This document shows, one piece after another, positions 25,816 through 34,457 of a stretch of DNA of 64,000 nt. Position 1 is the stretch's first letter; each line of letters starts with the position of its first letter. The notes beneath the pieces are model-generated. The model did no database searches and was not told where the DNA came from. It saw only the letters and a program-made list of their open reading frames with translations. Source of the stretch: Actinocorallia herbida (GTDB lineage: Bacteria > Actinomycetota > Actinomycetes > Streptosporangiales > Streptosporangiaceae); assembly GCF_003751225.1 (NCBI RefSeq), contig NZ_RJKE01000001.1, positions 4,402,001 through 4,466,000 of the forward strand, written 5' to 3'. The translations under genes were made by a program, and so were the position numbers.

Positions 25816-26952
25816 TCAGCCCTTCGGGGTGGCGGCGAGGTCGGCGAGGCGCAGTCGGTGGTCCTCAGGAGTCCCGTACAGGGCCTGGTCGACCGTCGTG
25901 CGGCGGAGGAAGAGGTGCAGGTCGTGCTCCCACGTCACCCCGATGCCGCCGTGGATCTGCACGCAGTCCTGCACGATGAGCAGGGACTTCTCGCCCACGA
26001 AGGACTTGGCGACGCTGGCCAGCTCGGCGGCCTCCGGCGACCTCTCCTGGATGGCCGCGGCGGCGGCCTGGGTGGTGGCGTGAGACGCCTCCAGCCAGGT
26101 GCGCATGTCGGCGAAGCGGTGCTTGAGCTCCTGGTAGGACGCCAGCGGGCGGCCGAAGGAGTAGCGGTCGAACGCCCACTGGACGGTCATCGCGAAGACC
26201 CGCTCCAGGACGGCGCAGACCTCCGCGCACTGGATCAGGACCGCGATCTGGAGCTGCCGCTCGATCACCTCGTCCGCTCCGGGCGCGCCCACGAGGGCGT
26301 CGGCGCCGACGCGCACGCCGGCGAAGGCGACCTCGCCGTAGGTGCGCGACAGGTCGACGTTCCACTGCGGAGTGACGGTCACGCCGTCGGCCCCGGTCGG
26401 GACGAGGAACTGCGCGACGCCGTCGGGGGTCCGCGCGGTGACCAGCAGCAGATCGGCCTGCTCGGCCTCCTGGACGCGGTCCTTGAGGCCGTCGAGGACG
26501 TAGCCGTCGCCGTCGGGGGTCGCGGTGAGCGCGGGCGCCAGGGGCGACCACTCGCCGCCGGGCTCGTACACCGCCCAGCTCGCGACGCTCTCCCCCGCCA
26601 CCAACGCCTCGACCTCCGCGCTGTGGTCGGGGCCCGCGCCGTGCGTCTCGACCAGGGCGGCGAGGACGACGTTGACCGGGAGCAGCGGGCCGGGGCTCAC
26701 GCCCGCGCCCAGCTCCTCGGCCAGCACGGCGAGGTCGCGGACGCCCTCGCCGGAGACGCTGCCGCCGCCCAGCTCCTCGGGCACGATGGCGGCGGCCCAG
26801 CCCAGCTCGGCGCCCTGCTGCCACCAGTCCCGGCTCCAGCGCGGCTCGCCGTCCCGCATGGCCCGGATCCGGTCCAGGGGGTACTCCTTCTCAAGGAGCC
26901 GTCGGGCCGAGGTCTGGAAGAGCTTCTGATCCGACGAGAGCGTCAACTCCAT
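25816..26952 (-). CDS. Acyl-CoA dehydrogenase, smaller subunit
   Basis: A 378-residue acyl-CoA dehydrogenase family protein starting MELTLSSDQKLFQTSARRLL with GAGAGGAG upstream. Typical segments are FDRYSFGRPLASYQELKHR and QIHGGIGVTWEHDLHLFLRR. The middle domain is less canonical than in its partner (EWSPLAPALTATPDGD in place of the usual T-x-P motif). This fits a heteromeric enzyme where subunits share the FAD and catalytic sites, known from FadE pairs. It is the first gene of the leftward operon. Confidence 0.92.
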   Translation of the reverse strand: MELTLSSDQKLFQTSARRLLEKEYPLDRIRAMRDGEPRWSRDWWQQGAELGWAAAIVPEELGGGSVSGEGVRDLAVLAEELGAGVSPGPLLPVNVVLAALVETHGAGPDHSAEVEALVAGESVASWAVYEPGGEWSPLAPALTATPDGDGYVLDGLKDRVQEAEQADLLLVTARTPDGVAQFLVPTGADGVTVTPQWNVDLSRTYGEVAFAGVRVGADALVGAPGADEVIERQLQIAVLIQCAEVCAVLERVFAMTVQWAFDRYSFGRPLASYQELKHRFADMRTWLEASHATTQAAAAAIQERSPEAAELASVAKSFVGEKSLLIVQDCVQIHGGIGVTWEHDLHLFLRRTTVDQALYGTPEDHRLRLADLAATPKG

Positions 26953-27056
26953 CGAGACTCCTCTCACGTGTGCACAACGAAGGGCGCGGCCTCGCGGTCC
27001 GGGGGGTGTGGGGGTGGACATCACGGAGGCCGGGCGCCACTAGCGGATATGCCCTT

Positions 27057-27104
27057 ACTGAACACGACGGACATACACTTGTCAATGTATCGAAGTATCC
27101 GTCA
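27057..27104 (-). promoter_or_regulatory. Regulatory region of the acyl-CoA dehydrogenase operon
   Basis: The 336-bp gap between divergent genes holds an AT-rich core. On the minus strand TTGACA (27085-27080) is followed after 17 bases by a weak TTCAGT. The -35 box lies inside a dyad, ATACA-N8-TGTAT. Just upstream, TATCCGTCA (27096-27104) matches the shared motif of the island with one difference. Nothing else is evident in the gap. Confidence 0.4.
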
Positions 27105-27288
27105 CTATCACTCCGGTGAGTAAGCGCGGGTCCTAGATCATCCCTGTGGGAAGGGTCACGCCCAGGGGCCGAGCCGTATGCTTTCCGTTGAGATAAGTTC
27201 ATGGTTGCCGAATGCTCGAAGCATCGATCCGGAGAACGTTGCCCGGTCGGAGCACCGGCCCGCTGACCCGTGGAGAGGAGGGGCCGTC

Positions 27289-27687
27289 ATGCCACGCGAG
27301 ACCGTCGCCACCACCGAGGTCCTGAAAGCGCTGAGCGACCCGATCCGGTGGAACATCGTCCAGCAGATCGCGCAGGAGGAGGAGTTCGCGTGCAGCGTCC
27401 TTGAGGACACGCTGCCCGTCTCCAAGACCACGATCTCCTACCACACCAAGATCCTGACCCAGGCCGGGCTGATCGAGGTGCACAAGCGCGGCAGGAACTA
27501 CTTCTACACACTGCGCCACGAGGTCCTGCGCGAGGTGATCGACGAGCTGTGGAAGCTGGCTCCCGGCCCCCGCCTCGTCGAGGCCCCGGCGCCCGCCGAG
27601 TCCGCCGCGCCGGCCCGTGCCGAGCAGCCGCGCCTCGCCGCCGCCTCGGGCGACACCGACGCCCCGGCCGGACTCCTCACCTGGTAG
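27289..27687 (+). CDS. ArsR-type winged-helix regulator
   Basis: A 132-residue DNA-binding protein. Residues about 8-85 form a winged helix (LKALSDPIRWNIVQQIA, then the recognition helix VSKTTISYHTKIL and a wing RGRNYFYTL). Only one Cys (C35) is present, so it lacks the metal-site pattern of classical ArsR and probably senses an organic ligand. The C-terminal 40 residues are Ala/Pro-rich and disordered. GGAGAGGAGG precedes the ATG. It faces the acyl-CoA dehydrogenase operon and is a candidate regulator of it. Confidence 0.9.
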   Translation: MPRETVATTEVLKALSDPIRWNIVQQIAQEEEFACSVLEDTLPVSKTTISYHTKILTQAGLIEVHKRGRNYFYTLRHEVLREVIDELWKLAPGPRLVEAPAPAESAAPARAEQPRLAAASGDTDAPAGLLTW

Positions 27688-27749
27688 CACGCGGGACCCG
27701 CGCGGTCCTGCGATAGCGTTTCGGCCCTGACGACAGAAGGGATCCGTTC

Positions 27750-28547
27750 ATGGCGGCCGCCTCCAGTGACGCGGTGGTGCTCAGCGATCCCGGACCCGGG
27801 GTCCGGCTCGTCACGCTGAACCTGCCGGGCGTGCGCAACGCGATGACCGAGGAGATGACCCGGGCCTGGGACCTGGCCATCGACGCCGTCGCGGCCGACC
27901 GGGAGACCAGGGTCCTCGTGGTGACCGGCGCGGGCAGCTCGTTCTGCTCCGGCGCCGACCTCTCCTGGCTCGACCAGGGATCGGCCGAGGACGTCACGAT
28001 CGACCGGCTGCGCGAGCGGATGCTGCCCTTCTACCGGAGCTGGCTGCGGCCCCGCGCCCTGCCCTTCCCGGTGATCGCCGCGGTCAACGGCCCGGCCGTC
28101 GGCGCGGGCGTGTGCCTCACCCTCGCCTGCGACCTGCGCTATGCCTCCCGCACCGCGCGTTTCAGCGTGCCGTTCATCTATCGCGGCACCCACGGCGGCA
28201 TGGCCTCGACCTGGCTGCTGCCCGAGGCGATCGGCGTCACCCGCGCCCGCGAGATGCTCTACACCGGCCGCGAGGTCGCCCCCGACCAGGCACTCGACTG
28301 GGGCCTGGTCACCGGTGTCGGCGACGACGCGCTCCAGCAGGCGCTGGAGTCCGCCGCCCGGATCGCCGAGGCCGCCCCGATCGCGCTGCGCCTCACCAAG
28401 ACCGGCCTCGAACAGTCCGCCGCCGGCCTCGAAGCCTCCCTCCAGTGGGAGGCCCTCGCCCAGCCCGTCACCATGACCACCTCGGACCTGCACGAGGGCA
28501 TCGCCGCCTTCCGCGAGAACAGGGCGCCGCAGTTCCGCGGCAGATGA
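27750..28547 (+). CDS. Enoyl-CoA hydratase/isomerase superfamily protein lacking both catalytic Glu
   Basis: A 265-residue crotonase-fold protein. Oxyanion-hole regions are present (GAGSSFCSGADLSWL and NGPAVGAG). Aligned by eye with rat mitochondrial hydratase, the two catalytic Glu are missing: the GGGCEL position reads GAGVCL, and the PEI position reads PFI. It is therefore unlikely to be a plain hydratase; isomerase, hydrolase or C-C-bond chemistry is possible. AAGGGA precedes the ATG. It follows the ArsR gene with 62 bases between. Confidence 0.88.
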   Translation: MAAASSDAVVLSDPGPGVRLVTLNLPGVRNAMTEEMTRAWDLAIDAVAADRETRVLVVTGAGSSFCSGADLSWLDQGSAEDVTIDRLRERMLPFYRSWLRPRALPFPVIAAVNGPAVGAGVCLTLACDLRYASRTARFSVPFIYRGTHGGMASTWLLPEAIGVTRAREMLYTGREVAPDQALDWGLVTGVGDDALQQALESAARIAEAAPIALRLTKTGLEQSAAGLEASLQWEALAQPVTMTTSDLHEGIAAFRENRAPQFRGR

Positions 28548-28574
28548 GCGAACTCCGGTGTGAAAGCGCCTCCG

Positions 28575-28618
28575 GCCTTCGCACCGGCTGAGGCCCGAGC
28601 GGGCGGGCCGGCGAAGGC
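28575..28618. terminator. Possible bidirectional terminator
   Basis: GCCTTCG pairs with CGAAGGC, and after a 2-base bulge CCGGC pairs with GCCGG, with a GC-rich loop. It lies between two convergent stop codons. Confidence 0.4.
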
Positions 28619-28623
28619 GGCGG

Positions 28624-29460
28624 TCAGCCGACAGCCCTGATGCGGGTGCCGTATCTGCCGTCGGTGTTGACCGCGCCGCTGCCGGCGCGACGGCCCGCGG
28701 TCATCACCGCGTGCGCGCCGGGGTCGGCGGCGTCCGCGCGGCAGGTGCGGACCGCGGCGTAGAGGCCGGGGACCGGGAGATGCCCTCCGACGAGGATCGC
28801 GCCGGTCTCCTCGTCCACGCCCAGTTCGCTCTGGACCTCGGTGAGGGAGCCGTCGCCGTGGGCGCACCAGGCGCGGACGGCGAGTTCCGGGGTGGGTCCG
28901 TCGGCCGGGAACTCGGGCCACCGCGACCGGGTGCCCGGGGCGGCCGCCTCGGCGCGGGCCGTGTGCGCGGCCGACCAGGTCGCGGGGCCGACGAACTCCC
29001 AGTGCCGGGAGTCCATCGCGAGGACGACCGATGAGCAGTCCACCTCGGCGACGCTGAATCCCGCCTCCCACACCGCCTCGGCGGCCCTGGCCAGCACCGG
29101 GCGCACCCGGGTGGTGGCCCGCTCGCCCATCCTGCGCAGTATCCGGTGGCCGAGCGCGGCGGCGCGGGACGGCAGGGTCGCGTAGCCGAGCCCGCACACC
29201 TCACCGCCCACGACGAGCAGTTCGTGCGCCCTGGCGTGCGGGCGCACCTCGACGCCGGCCTCCCGCGCGGCGGCGCGCAGTCCGGCCCGCAGCATCTCGC
29301 GGGGACGTTCGGGGCGGGGGATTCCGGGTCTCCGCTCGGTCAGGGGATCCTGGTCGAGGACCAGCACCCGGGCGTCGGCATGCGCCGCCGCCAAGGCCGC
29401 CGCGGCTCCCGCCACGCCGAATCCGACGACGACCACATCGACATGTCCGTCCAGCGCCAT
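28624..29460 (-). CDS. Short FAD-binding oxidoreductase (KstD/fumarate-reductase-like fold)
   Basis: A 278-residue flavoprotein. An N-terminal dinucleotide motif VVVVGFGVAGAAAAL is followed by an acidic strand end (VLVLDQDP), and a C-terminal FAD-closing region (LPVPGLYAAVRTC) is present. Relatives such as 3-ketosteroid dehydrogenases are 450-560 residues long; here most of the substrate-binding domain is missing. It may be a compact enzyme or a degenerate one, though codon use is normal and the frame is intact. GAGGAGG lies eight bases before the ATG. Confidence 0.72.
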   Translation of the reverse strand: MALDGHVDVVVVGFGVAGAAAALAAAHADARVLVLDQDPLTERRPGIPRPERPREMLRAGLRAAAREAGVEVRPHARAHELLVVGGEVCGLGYATLPSRAAALGHRILRRMGERATTRVRPVLARAAEAVWEAGFSVAEVDCSSVVLAMDSRHWEFVGPATWSAAHTARAEAAAPGTRSRWPEFPADGPTPELAVRAWCAHGDGSLTEVQSELGVDEETGAILVGGHLPVPGLYAAVRTCRADAADPGAHAVMTAGRRAGSGAVNTDGRYGTRIRAVG

Positions 29461-29626
29461 CGGCCAGCCTCCTCGCCAGCACGGCCCGCGGGGGGGGTGA
29501 TCCCGCAGAGCTGATTCTCGTCGACGCCGCCCACCCTATGAACCTGGGTGACACGTGTCAACGGTCGGAGGGAAAGGGGCCTGACCTCGGGGGGAATCTC
29601 CGCGCCGTGGTCCGCTCCGGGTCGGG

Positions 29627-30664
29627 TCAGGTGGTTTCGCCCTGAACGATGCGGAAGGCCTCTTCCGCGGTGCCGACCCGGATCTCGGAGGCGCGGAAGC
29701 CGCCGAATCCCTCGTCGAGCGCCTGAATGATGTGGGAGAGGGAGACCGGGACGTCGGCGGCGATCGTGGTCAGGCGGGGGGTGATGACCTGGCCGAAGGG
29801 GGCGTACTCGACGCCGATGACGGCGAGGTCGCGCGGCACGTCGAGGCCCAGGGACTTGGCGGCGTCGGCGAGGGCCAGGGCGACGAGGTCGTTGTAGCAG
29901 GCGACGGCCAGGGGCACGCCGGTGCGGGGCAGCGCCTCTTCCAGGACCTTGCGGGCGCCCTCCTGCTCCAGGGGGACGCGGAGGTAGAGCGGGGGCGCGA
30001 GGCGCTCCTGGGCGCAGTAGGCGGCGACGGCGTCGGCGCGCATCTGGCCGTAGGGGTCGTCGCGCGCGTCGGACAGGAAGCCGTAGGCGAGCGTGGGATA
30101 GCCCCTGGCCCTGAGGTGGCGGGCCTGGAAGTCGCCGATCGCGGTGTTGTAGTCCGGCTGCTGCTGTCCTTGGCCCTCGCCGTTGACGAGCATGCAGCCG
30201 ACCTCGTCGAGGAACGCGATGTCGTGCGGCGACAGGCCGCCGAGATCGACCACGCCCGCGGGCCGCAGCGTCTCGACCATGTGCTGGAGCCGCCGCGACG
30301 TGGCGGTCTGGGCGCGCGGGACGCTGAAGTGGACGACCGGGCTGAGCCCGATCTTCTCGACCTCGGACGACAGCACCTCGATGACGTCCTGGACGTTGGT
30401 GAACGTCGTGTAGGGCAGGACCAGGACGACGAAGTCGCTACGGCCCATCACCAGCGCCCGGCCCGCGGCCGAACGGACATAGCCCAGGGAGAGCGCCGCG
30501 TCACGGACCCGTTCCACGGTCTCGGCGCTGAACCGCTCCACCTGGTTGTTCAGGACATGGCTGACGGTCGCCCGGGAGACTCCGGCGGCCCTTGCCACGT
30601 CGGCGCTCGTGGCGGGGCGCGCGCGGCCGGACGGGGCGTCCTCACCCGTCGGCTGCCTGGACAC
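29627..30664 (-). CDS. LacI-family transcriptional regulator
   Basis: A 345-residue repressor starting at a GTG with GGAG just upstream. The N-terminal LacI helix-turn-helix with hinge is clear (SADVARAAGVSRATVSHVLN, then FSAETVERVRDAA), preceded by a short disordered Ser/Pro tail. The rest is a periplasmic-binding-protein-like ligand domain ending DVPVSLSHIIQALDEGF. It is divergent from the thiolase operon with about 230 bp between starts, so it probably controls that operon and itself. Confidence 0.93.
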   Translation of the reverse strand: MSRQPTGEDAPSGRARPATSADVARAAGVSRATVSHVLNNQVERFSAETVERVRDAALSLGYVRSAAGRALVMGRSDFVVLVLPYTTFTNVQDVIEVLSSEVEKIGLSPVVHFSVPRAQTATSRRLQHMVETLRPAGVVDLGGLSPHDIAFLDEVGCMLVNGEGQGQQQPDYNTAIGDFQARHLRARGYPTLAYGFLSDARDDPYGQMRADAVAAYCAQERLAPPLYLRVPLEQEGARKVLEEALPRTGVPLAVACYNDLVALALADAAKSLGLDVPRDLAVIGVEYAPFGQVITPRLTTIAADVPVSLSHIIQALDEGFGGFRASEIRVGTAEEAFRIVQGETT

Positions 30665-30790
30665 ATCGTCTCCTGAGGGTCGAAGCCGGCACGGCTCCGC
30701 GCGCGGCGCGGGTCCCCGACTCCGCAACTCCCACCGTACGGCAGTCGGCGGCGCCGGCGCGCGCCGGGAGGCATCGATCTTACGGATCAT

Positions 30791-30832
30791 GTCGATGGAT
30801 ACATTTACGACTTTAGAAATATCGGTTATGGT
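30791..30832 (+). promoter_or_regulatory. Promoter of the thiolase operon with shared upstream motif
   Basis: TTTACG (30804-30809) and TATGGT (30827-30832) are 17 bases apart in an AT-rich patch. Immediately upstream, GTCGATGGATA (30791-30801) is the reverse complement of the TATCCATCGA motif found at other promoters of the island. Confidence 0.5.
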
Positions 30833-30897
30833 TCGAGTCGTCGCCGGGCGGCGCCGCGCCCGGCGGCCACATCGACCCCCAGGAGTGAGGTGGCCCC

Positions 30898-32061
30898 GTG
30901 CCCGAAGCCGTGATCGTCAGTGCGGTCCGCACCCCCATCGGAACCGCGAGGAAGGGCACGCTCGCCGCGACCCCGGCCGAGGACCTCGCCGTCCACGTGC
31001 TGCAGGAGGCGGTCCGCCGCTCGGGCCTCGCGCCCGAGCGGTTCGACGACGTGATCTTCGGCGAGACCCTGTACGGCGGCGGCGATCTCGCCCGCTACGC
31101 CGCGGTCGCCGCCGGGATGACCCACGTCCCCGGCGTGGCGGTGAACCGGCACTGCGCCAGCAGCCTCACCGCGCTCGGCATGGCCGCCGCGGGCATCCGC
31201 GCCGGATCGGAGCGGGCGGTCGTCGCGGGCGGCGCGAACTCGTCGTCGCTGGGCCCGGCCCTCACCTGGGCCGCCCCGCACTCCCCCGAGCGCCGCACGC
31301 CCCCGACCTTCCCCTACACCGAGGACGCCAACGACTTCACCGACATGACCGTCGGCTGGAACGTCGCGCAGAAGTACGGCCTCACCCGCGAGCAGATGGA
31401 CGCCTGGGCGCTGCGCTCCCACCAGCGCGCGGTCACCGCGACGGCCGTCGGCCTGTTCACCGACGAGATCGCCCCGATCAAGGTGACCCGCCTGGACGGC
31501 GAGATCGTCGAGTTCGCCGCCGACGAGCACCCCCGGGCGACGACCACCGCGGAGAAGATGGCCTCGCTCAAGCCGCTCCGCCCCGAGATCGAGGGCTACT
31601 CGATCACCGCCGGCAACGCCTGCGGCACCAACGACGCGGCCGCCGCGCTCGCCGTCCTCGCCGACGACCTGGCCCGCGAGGAGGGCATCCCCGTCCTCGC
31701 CGTCGTCCGGGCGTGGGCCTCGGTCGGCGTCGACCCGAAGTACACCGGTGTCGGCGCGATCGACGCCGCGACGAAGATCCTGGACAAGACCGGGCTGAGC
31801 GTGGCCGACATCGACCTGTGGGAGATCAACGAGGCGTTCGCCTCGGTCCCCGTCGCGGCCTGCCGGGAACTCGGGATCGACGAGGCCCGCGTCAACATCT
31901 ACGGCAGCGGGTGCAGCCTCGGCCACCCGATCGCCGCCAGCGGCGCCCGCATGGTCACCACGCTGGTCCACGAGCTGCGCCGCAGAGGCGGCGGCCGCGG
32001 CCTGGCCACCATGTGCGCGGGCGGCGGCCAGGGCGGCGCCGTGATCATCGAAGTGCCCTGA
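30898..32061 (+). CDS. Thiolase (acetyl-CoA acyltransferase)
   Basis: A 387-residue type I/II thiolase with all three active-site elements: nucleophile Cys86 in NRHCASSL, His in GHPIAASGAR, and the second Cys in MCAGGGQGGA; the NEAFAS motif is also present. It cleaves 3-ketoacyl-CoA to acyl-CoA plus acetyl-CoA or propionyl-CoA. It starts at GTG with GAGG upstream. It heads a five-gene rightward operon divergent from the LacI regulator. Confidence 0.94.
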   Translation: MPEAVIVSAVRTPIGTARKGTLAATPAEDLAVHVLQEAVRRSGLAPERFDDVIFGETLYGGGDLARYAAVAAGMTHVPGVAVNRHCASSLTALGMAAAGIRAGSERAVVAGGANSSSLGPALTWAAPHSPERRTPPTFPYTEDANDFTDMTVGWNVAQKYGLTREQMDAWALRSHQRAVTATAVGLFTDEIAPIKVTRLDGEIVEFAADEHPRATTTAEKMASLKPLRPEIEGYSITAGNACGTNDAAAALAVLADDLAREEGIPVLAVVRAWASVGVDPKYTGVGAIDAATKILDKTGLSVADIDLWEINEAFASVPVAACRELGIDEARVNIYGSGCSLGHPIAASGARMVTTLVHELRRRGGGRGLATMCAGGGQGGAVIIEVP

Positions 32062-32074
32062 CCCCTTCGCTTCC

Positions 32075-32098
32075 GGCCGCACCGGCCACGGTGCGGCC
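32075..32098 (+). other. Intercistronic hairpin in the thiolase operon
   Basis: GGCCGCACC pairs perfectly with GGTGCGGCC around a 6-base loop, between the thiolase stop and the next gene. It could attenuate transcription or protect the thiolase message; with no T tract it is not clearly a terminator. Confidence 0.4.
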
Positions 32099-32146
32099 GT
32101 CCACCCTGCTCACCCTGAGCTCACCCGATCGGCGAGGTATCCCACC

Positions 32147-33001
32147 ATGAACATCAGCAAGATCGCCGTCGTCGGCTGCGGCACGATGGGCGGCGGCATC
32201 GTGCAGCTCGCCGCCCAGCACGGCCTGGAGGTCGTCGGCGTCGAGGCGTCCGAGGCCGGGGTCGCCGCGGCCCGCGAACGGATCAGCGCGGGGCTCGCCG
32301 CCACCGCGGCGCGCGGCAAGATCACCCCGGAGCAGGTCGAACTGGCCATGTCGGCCTTCACCCTGACCACCGACCTCACCGAGATCACCAAGGCCGACCT
32401 CGTCGTCGAGGCGGTCTACGAGGACGTCGAGCTCAAGAAGCGGCTGCTCGGCGAGATCGACCGGCTGGTCGGCCCCGACACCCTCATCGCCTCCAACACC
32501 TCCACCATCCCCCTGGTCATCCTGGCCGCGGCCACGTCCCGCCCCGAGCAGGTCGTCGGCCTGCACTTCTTCAACCCGGTCCCGGCGATGCGCCTCATCG
32601 AGGTCATCAAGACCCCGGTGACCGAGCAGCACTGCATCGACGCCCTGACGGAGTTCGCCACCGGCCTCGGCAAGTCGCCCGTCCTGGTCAACGACGTCCC
32701 GGGCTTCGTGGGCAACCTCCTCATCGTCCCCTACCTGCTCGACGCGATCCGGGCCTTCGAGCGCGGCGTAGCCGACATGGAGTCCATCGACGCGGTGATC
32801 ACCCTCGGGTTCAACCACAAGATGGGACCGTTCCGGCTTTCCGACCTCATCGGCCTCGACATCGTCCACGACATGGCCGCGTCCATGTACGAGGAGTACA
32901 AGGACCCGCGCTACTTCCCGCCGCCGCTGCTCAAGCAGTACGTGCGGCTCGGCTGGCTGGGCCGCAAGACCGGGCGGGGCTTCTACACCTATGACGATTG
33001 A
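32147..33001 (+). CDS. 3-hydroxyacyl-CoA dehydrogenase (FadB2/PaaH type)
   Basis: A 284-residue NAD-dependent dehydrogenase of normal single-domain length. The N-terminal motif is VVGCGTMGGGIVQLAA. The substrate region has SNTSTIP and the catalytic His of GLHFFNPVPAMRLIEVI, and the C-terminus ends KTGRGFYTYDD as usual. It oxidises 3-hydroxyacyl-CoA to 3-ketoacyl-CoA, feeding the upstream thiolase. Its end overlaps the next gene by 11 bases. Confidence 0.95.
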   Translation: MNISKIAVVGCGTMGGGIVQLAAQHGLEVVGVEASEAGVAAARERISAGLAATAARGKITPEQVELAMSAFTLTTDLTEITKADLVVEAVYEDVELKKRLLGEIDRLVGPDTLIASNTSTIPLVILAAATSRPEQVVGLHFFNPVPAMRLIEVIKTPVTEQHCIDALTEFATGLGKSPVLVNDVPGFVGNLLIVPYLLDAIRAFERGVADMESIDAVITLGFNHKMGPFRLSDLIGLDIVHDMAASMYEEYKDPRYFPPPLLKQYVRLGWLGRKTGRGFYTYDD

Positions 33002-34406
33002 TCCGCTCGCGCCCGAACGGGGCGCCGCCGAGGTCGTCGAGTCCTGGGACGACGACCTGCGCTCGGCCGACGTCCTGGAGTTCCCCGGCTACACCGCGCC
33101 CGCCTCGGCCGACGAGTCGGTGCGCACCGCCCTGGTGGACCTCGCCGGGTCCCCGGCCGTCTGGATCGACTGCGACTTCCGGCGCTCGGGCGGCACGATG
33201 GGCGCGGTCGCCGGGGTCCGGATCGTCCGGGCCTTCGACCGCGCCTCGGCGGCCGGGCTCCCGGTCGTCCAGACGGTCTCGACCGGGGGCGCGCGGCTCC
33301 AGGAGGGGATGATCTCCCTGCTCCAGATGCCGCGCACGGTCTCGGCCGCCGCGCGGCACGCGGCGGCGGGGCTCCGCTCGGCCGCCTACCTCCGCTCCCC
33401 CACGACCGGCGGCGTCTTCGCGTCGTTCGCGTCGCTGACGGACCTGCGCGCCGCCCAGCCGGACGCGACCATCGGCTTCGGCGGCCCGCGCGTGGTGGCC
33501 GAGGTGACGGGGGCGTACCCGCCGCCGACCTCGCACACCGCGGAGTCGGCGCTGGGCCACGGCCTGATCGACGCGATCGTCCCGCCGGAGGAGTGCTGGG
33601 ACTGGCTCGCCGCGGCGGTCGGCGCGGCCGACGGCGGCCCGCTGGTCCTGCCGGAGGGCCGCCCGGCCGCGCCGGACACCAGCCCGTCCCGGCCCGACCC
33701 CTACGACCATCTGATCCGGGCCAGGGGCGCGCTGCGGCCGTCCGGCCTGGAGTGGGCGGCCTGGCTCACCGACTCCTGGACCGGGATCGGCGGGTCCGAC
33801 CCGGCGATCCGGGCGGGGATCGCCGTCCTCGGCGGACGCCGTGCGGTCGTCGTCGCGATGGACAGGTTCGCCGGACGGACGCCCGGGGCCCCCGGCCCCG
33901 GCGCCTTCCGGCTCGCCCAGCGCGCGGTCCGGCTCGCCGACCGGCTCGGGCTGCCGGTCGTCACCCTGGTCGACACCCCCGGCGCCGACCCGCGGCCGGA
34001 CTCCGAGGCGGGCGGGGTGGCGCGCGAGATCGCCAGGACCCTGCTCGCGCTCGCCGAACTCAGGTCCCCGAGCGTCTGCCTCGTGGTCGGGGAGGGCGGG
34101 AGCGGCGGGGCCATGGCGCTCGCGCACACCGACCACCTTCTGGTCCTGGACGGAGCCGTGTTCTCCGTCATCGGGCCCGAGGCGGGGGCCGCGGTCCTGT
34201 ACCGCGACTCCGCCCGCGCCCCGGAGCTGACCCGGGCGCTGCGCATGACCCCCCGCGACCTGGTGCGGCTCGGCGTCGCCGACGCCGTGGTCGCCGAGGA
34301 CACCGCGGCCGTCCGGGCCGCGGTCGCCGACGCCCTCGCGCACGCGCGGCCGGGCGCGCGGGACGGCAGGCCCGACGCGGCCACCGCCGCCGCCGTGACG
34401 TCCTAG
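32991..34406 (+). CDS. Fused acyl-CoA carboxylase carboxyltransferase (AccD-AccA, AccD3-like)
   Basis: A 471-residue single-chain carboxyltransferase. Residues 1 to about 215 match the beta half (SGGTMGAVAG, TGGARLQEGM) and residues about 235-460 the alpha half (LVDTPGADPRP, GEGGSGGAMAL). No zinc ribbon is visible at the N-terminus. The architecture resembles mycobacterial AccD3. Such a subunit transfers carboxyl groups from biotin to acyl-CoA, but no biotin carboxylase or carrier gene is in the window, so it must borrow one or act in reverse. ATG overlaps the upstream gene. Confidence 0.88.
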   Translation: MTIDPLAPERGAAEVVESWDDDLRSADVLEFPGYTAPASADESVRTALVDLAGSPAVWIDCDFRRSGGTMGAVAGVRIVRAFDRASAAGLPVVQTVSTGGARLQEGMISLLQMPRTVSAAARHAAAGLRSAAYLRSPTTGGVFASFASLTDLRAAQPDATIGFGGPRVVAEVTGAYPPPTSHTAESALGHGLIDAIVPPEECWDWLAAAVGAADGGPLVLPEGRPAAPDTSPSRPDPYDHLIRARGALRPSGLEWAAWLTDSWTGIGGSDPAIRAGIAVLGGRRAVVVAMDRFAGRTPGAPGPGAFRLAQRAVRLADRLGLPVVTLVDTPGADPRPDSEAGGVAREIARTLLALAELRSPSVCLVVGEGGSGGAMALAHTDHLLVLDGAVFSVIGPEAGAAVLYRDSARAPELTRALRMTPRDLVRLGVADAVVAEDTAAVRAAVADALAHARPGARDGRPDAATAAAVTS

Positions 34407-34457
34407 GCCGCCTCAGGCCTTCCCCAGCATCCGCACATCGAGAGAAGGAGACCCGAC

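Noticed and set aside
27289-27687. ArsR protein as a metal sensor
   Set aside because: It has a single Cys and no His/Cys metal-site pattern, so an organic ligand is more likely.
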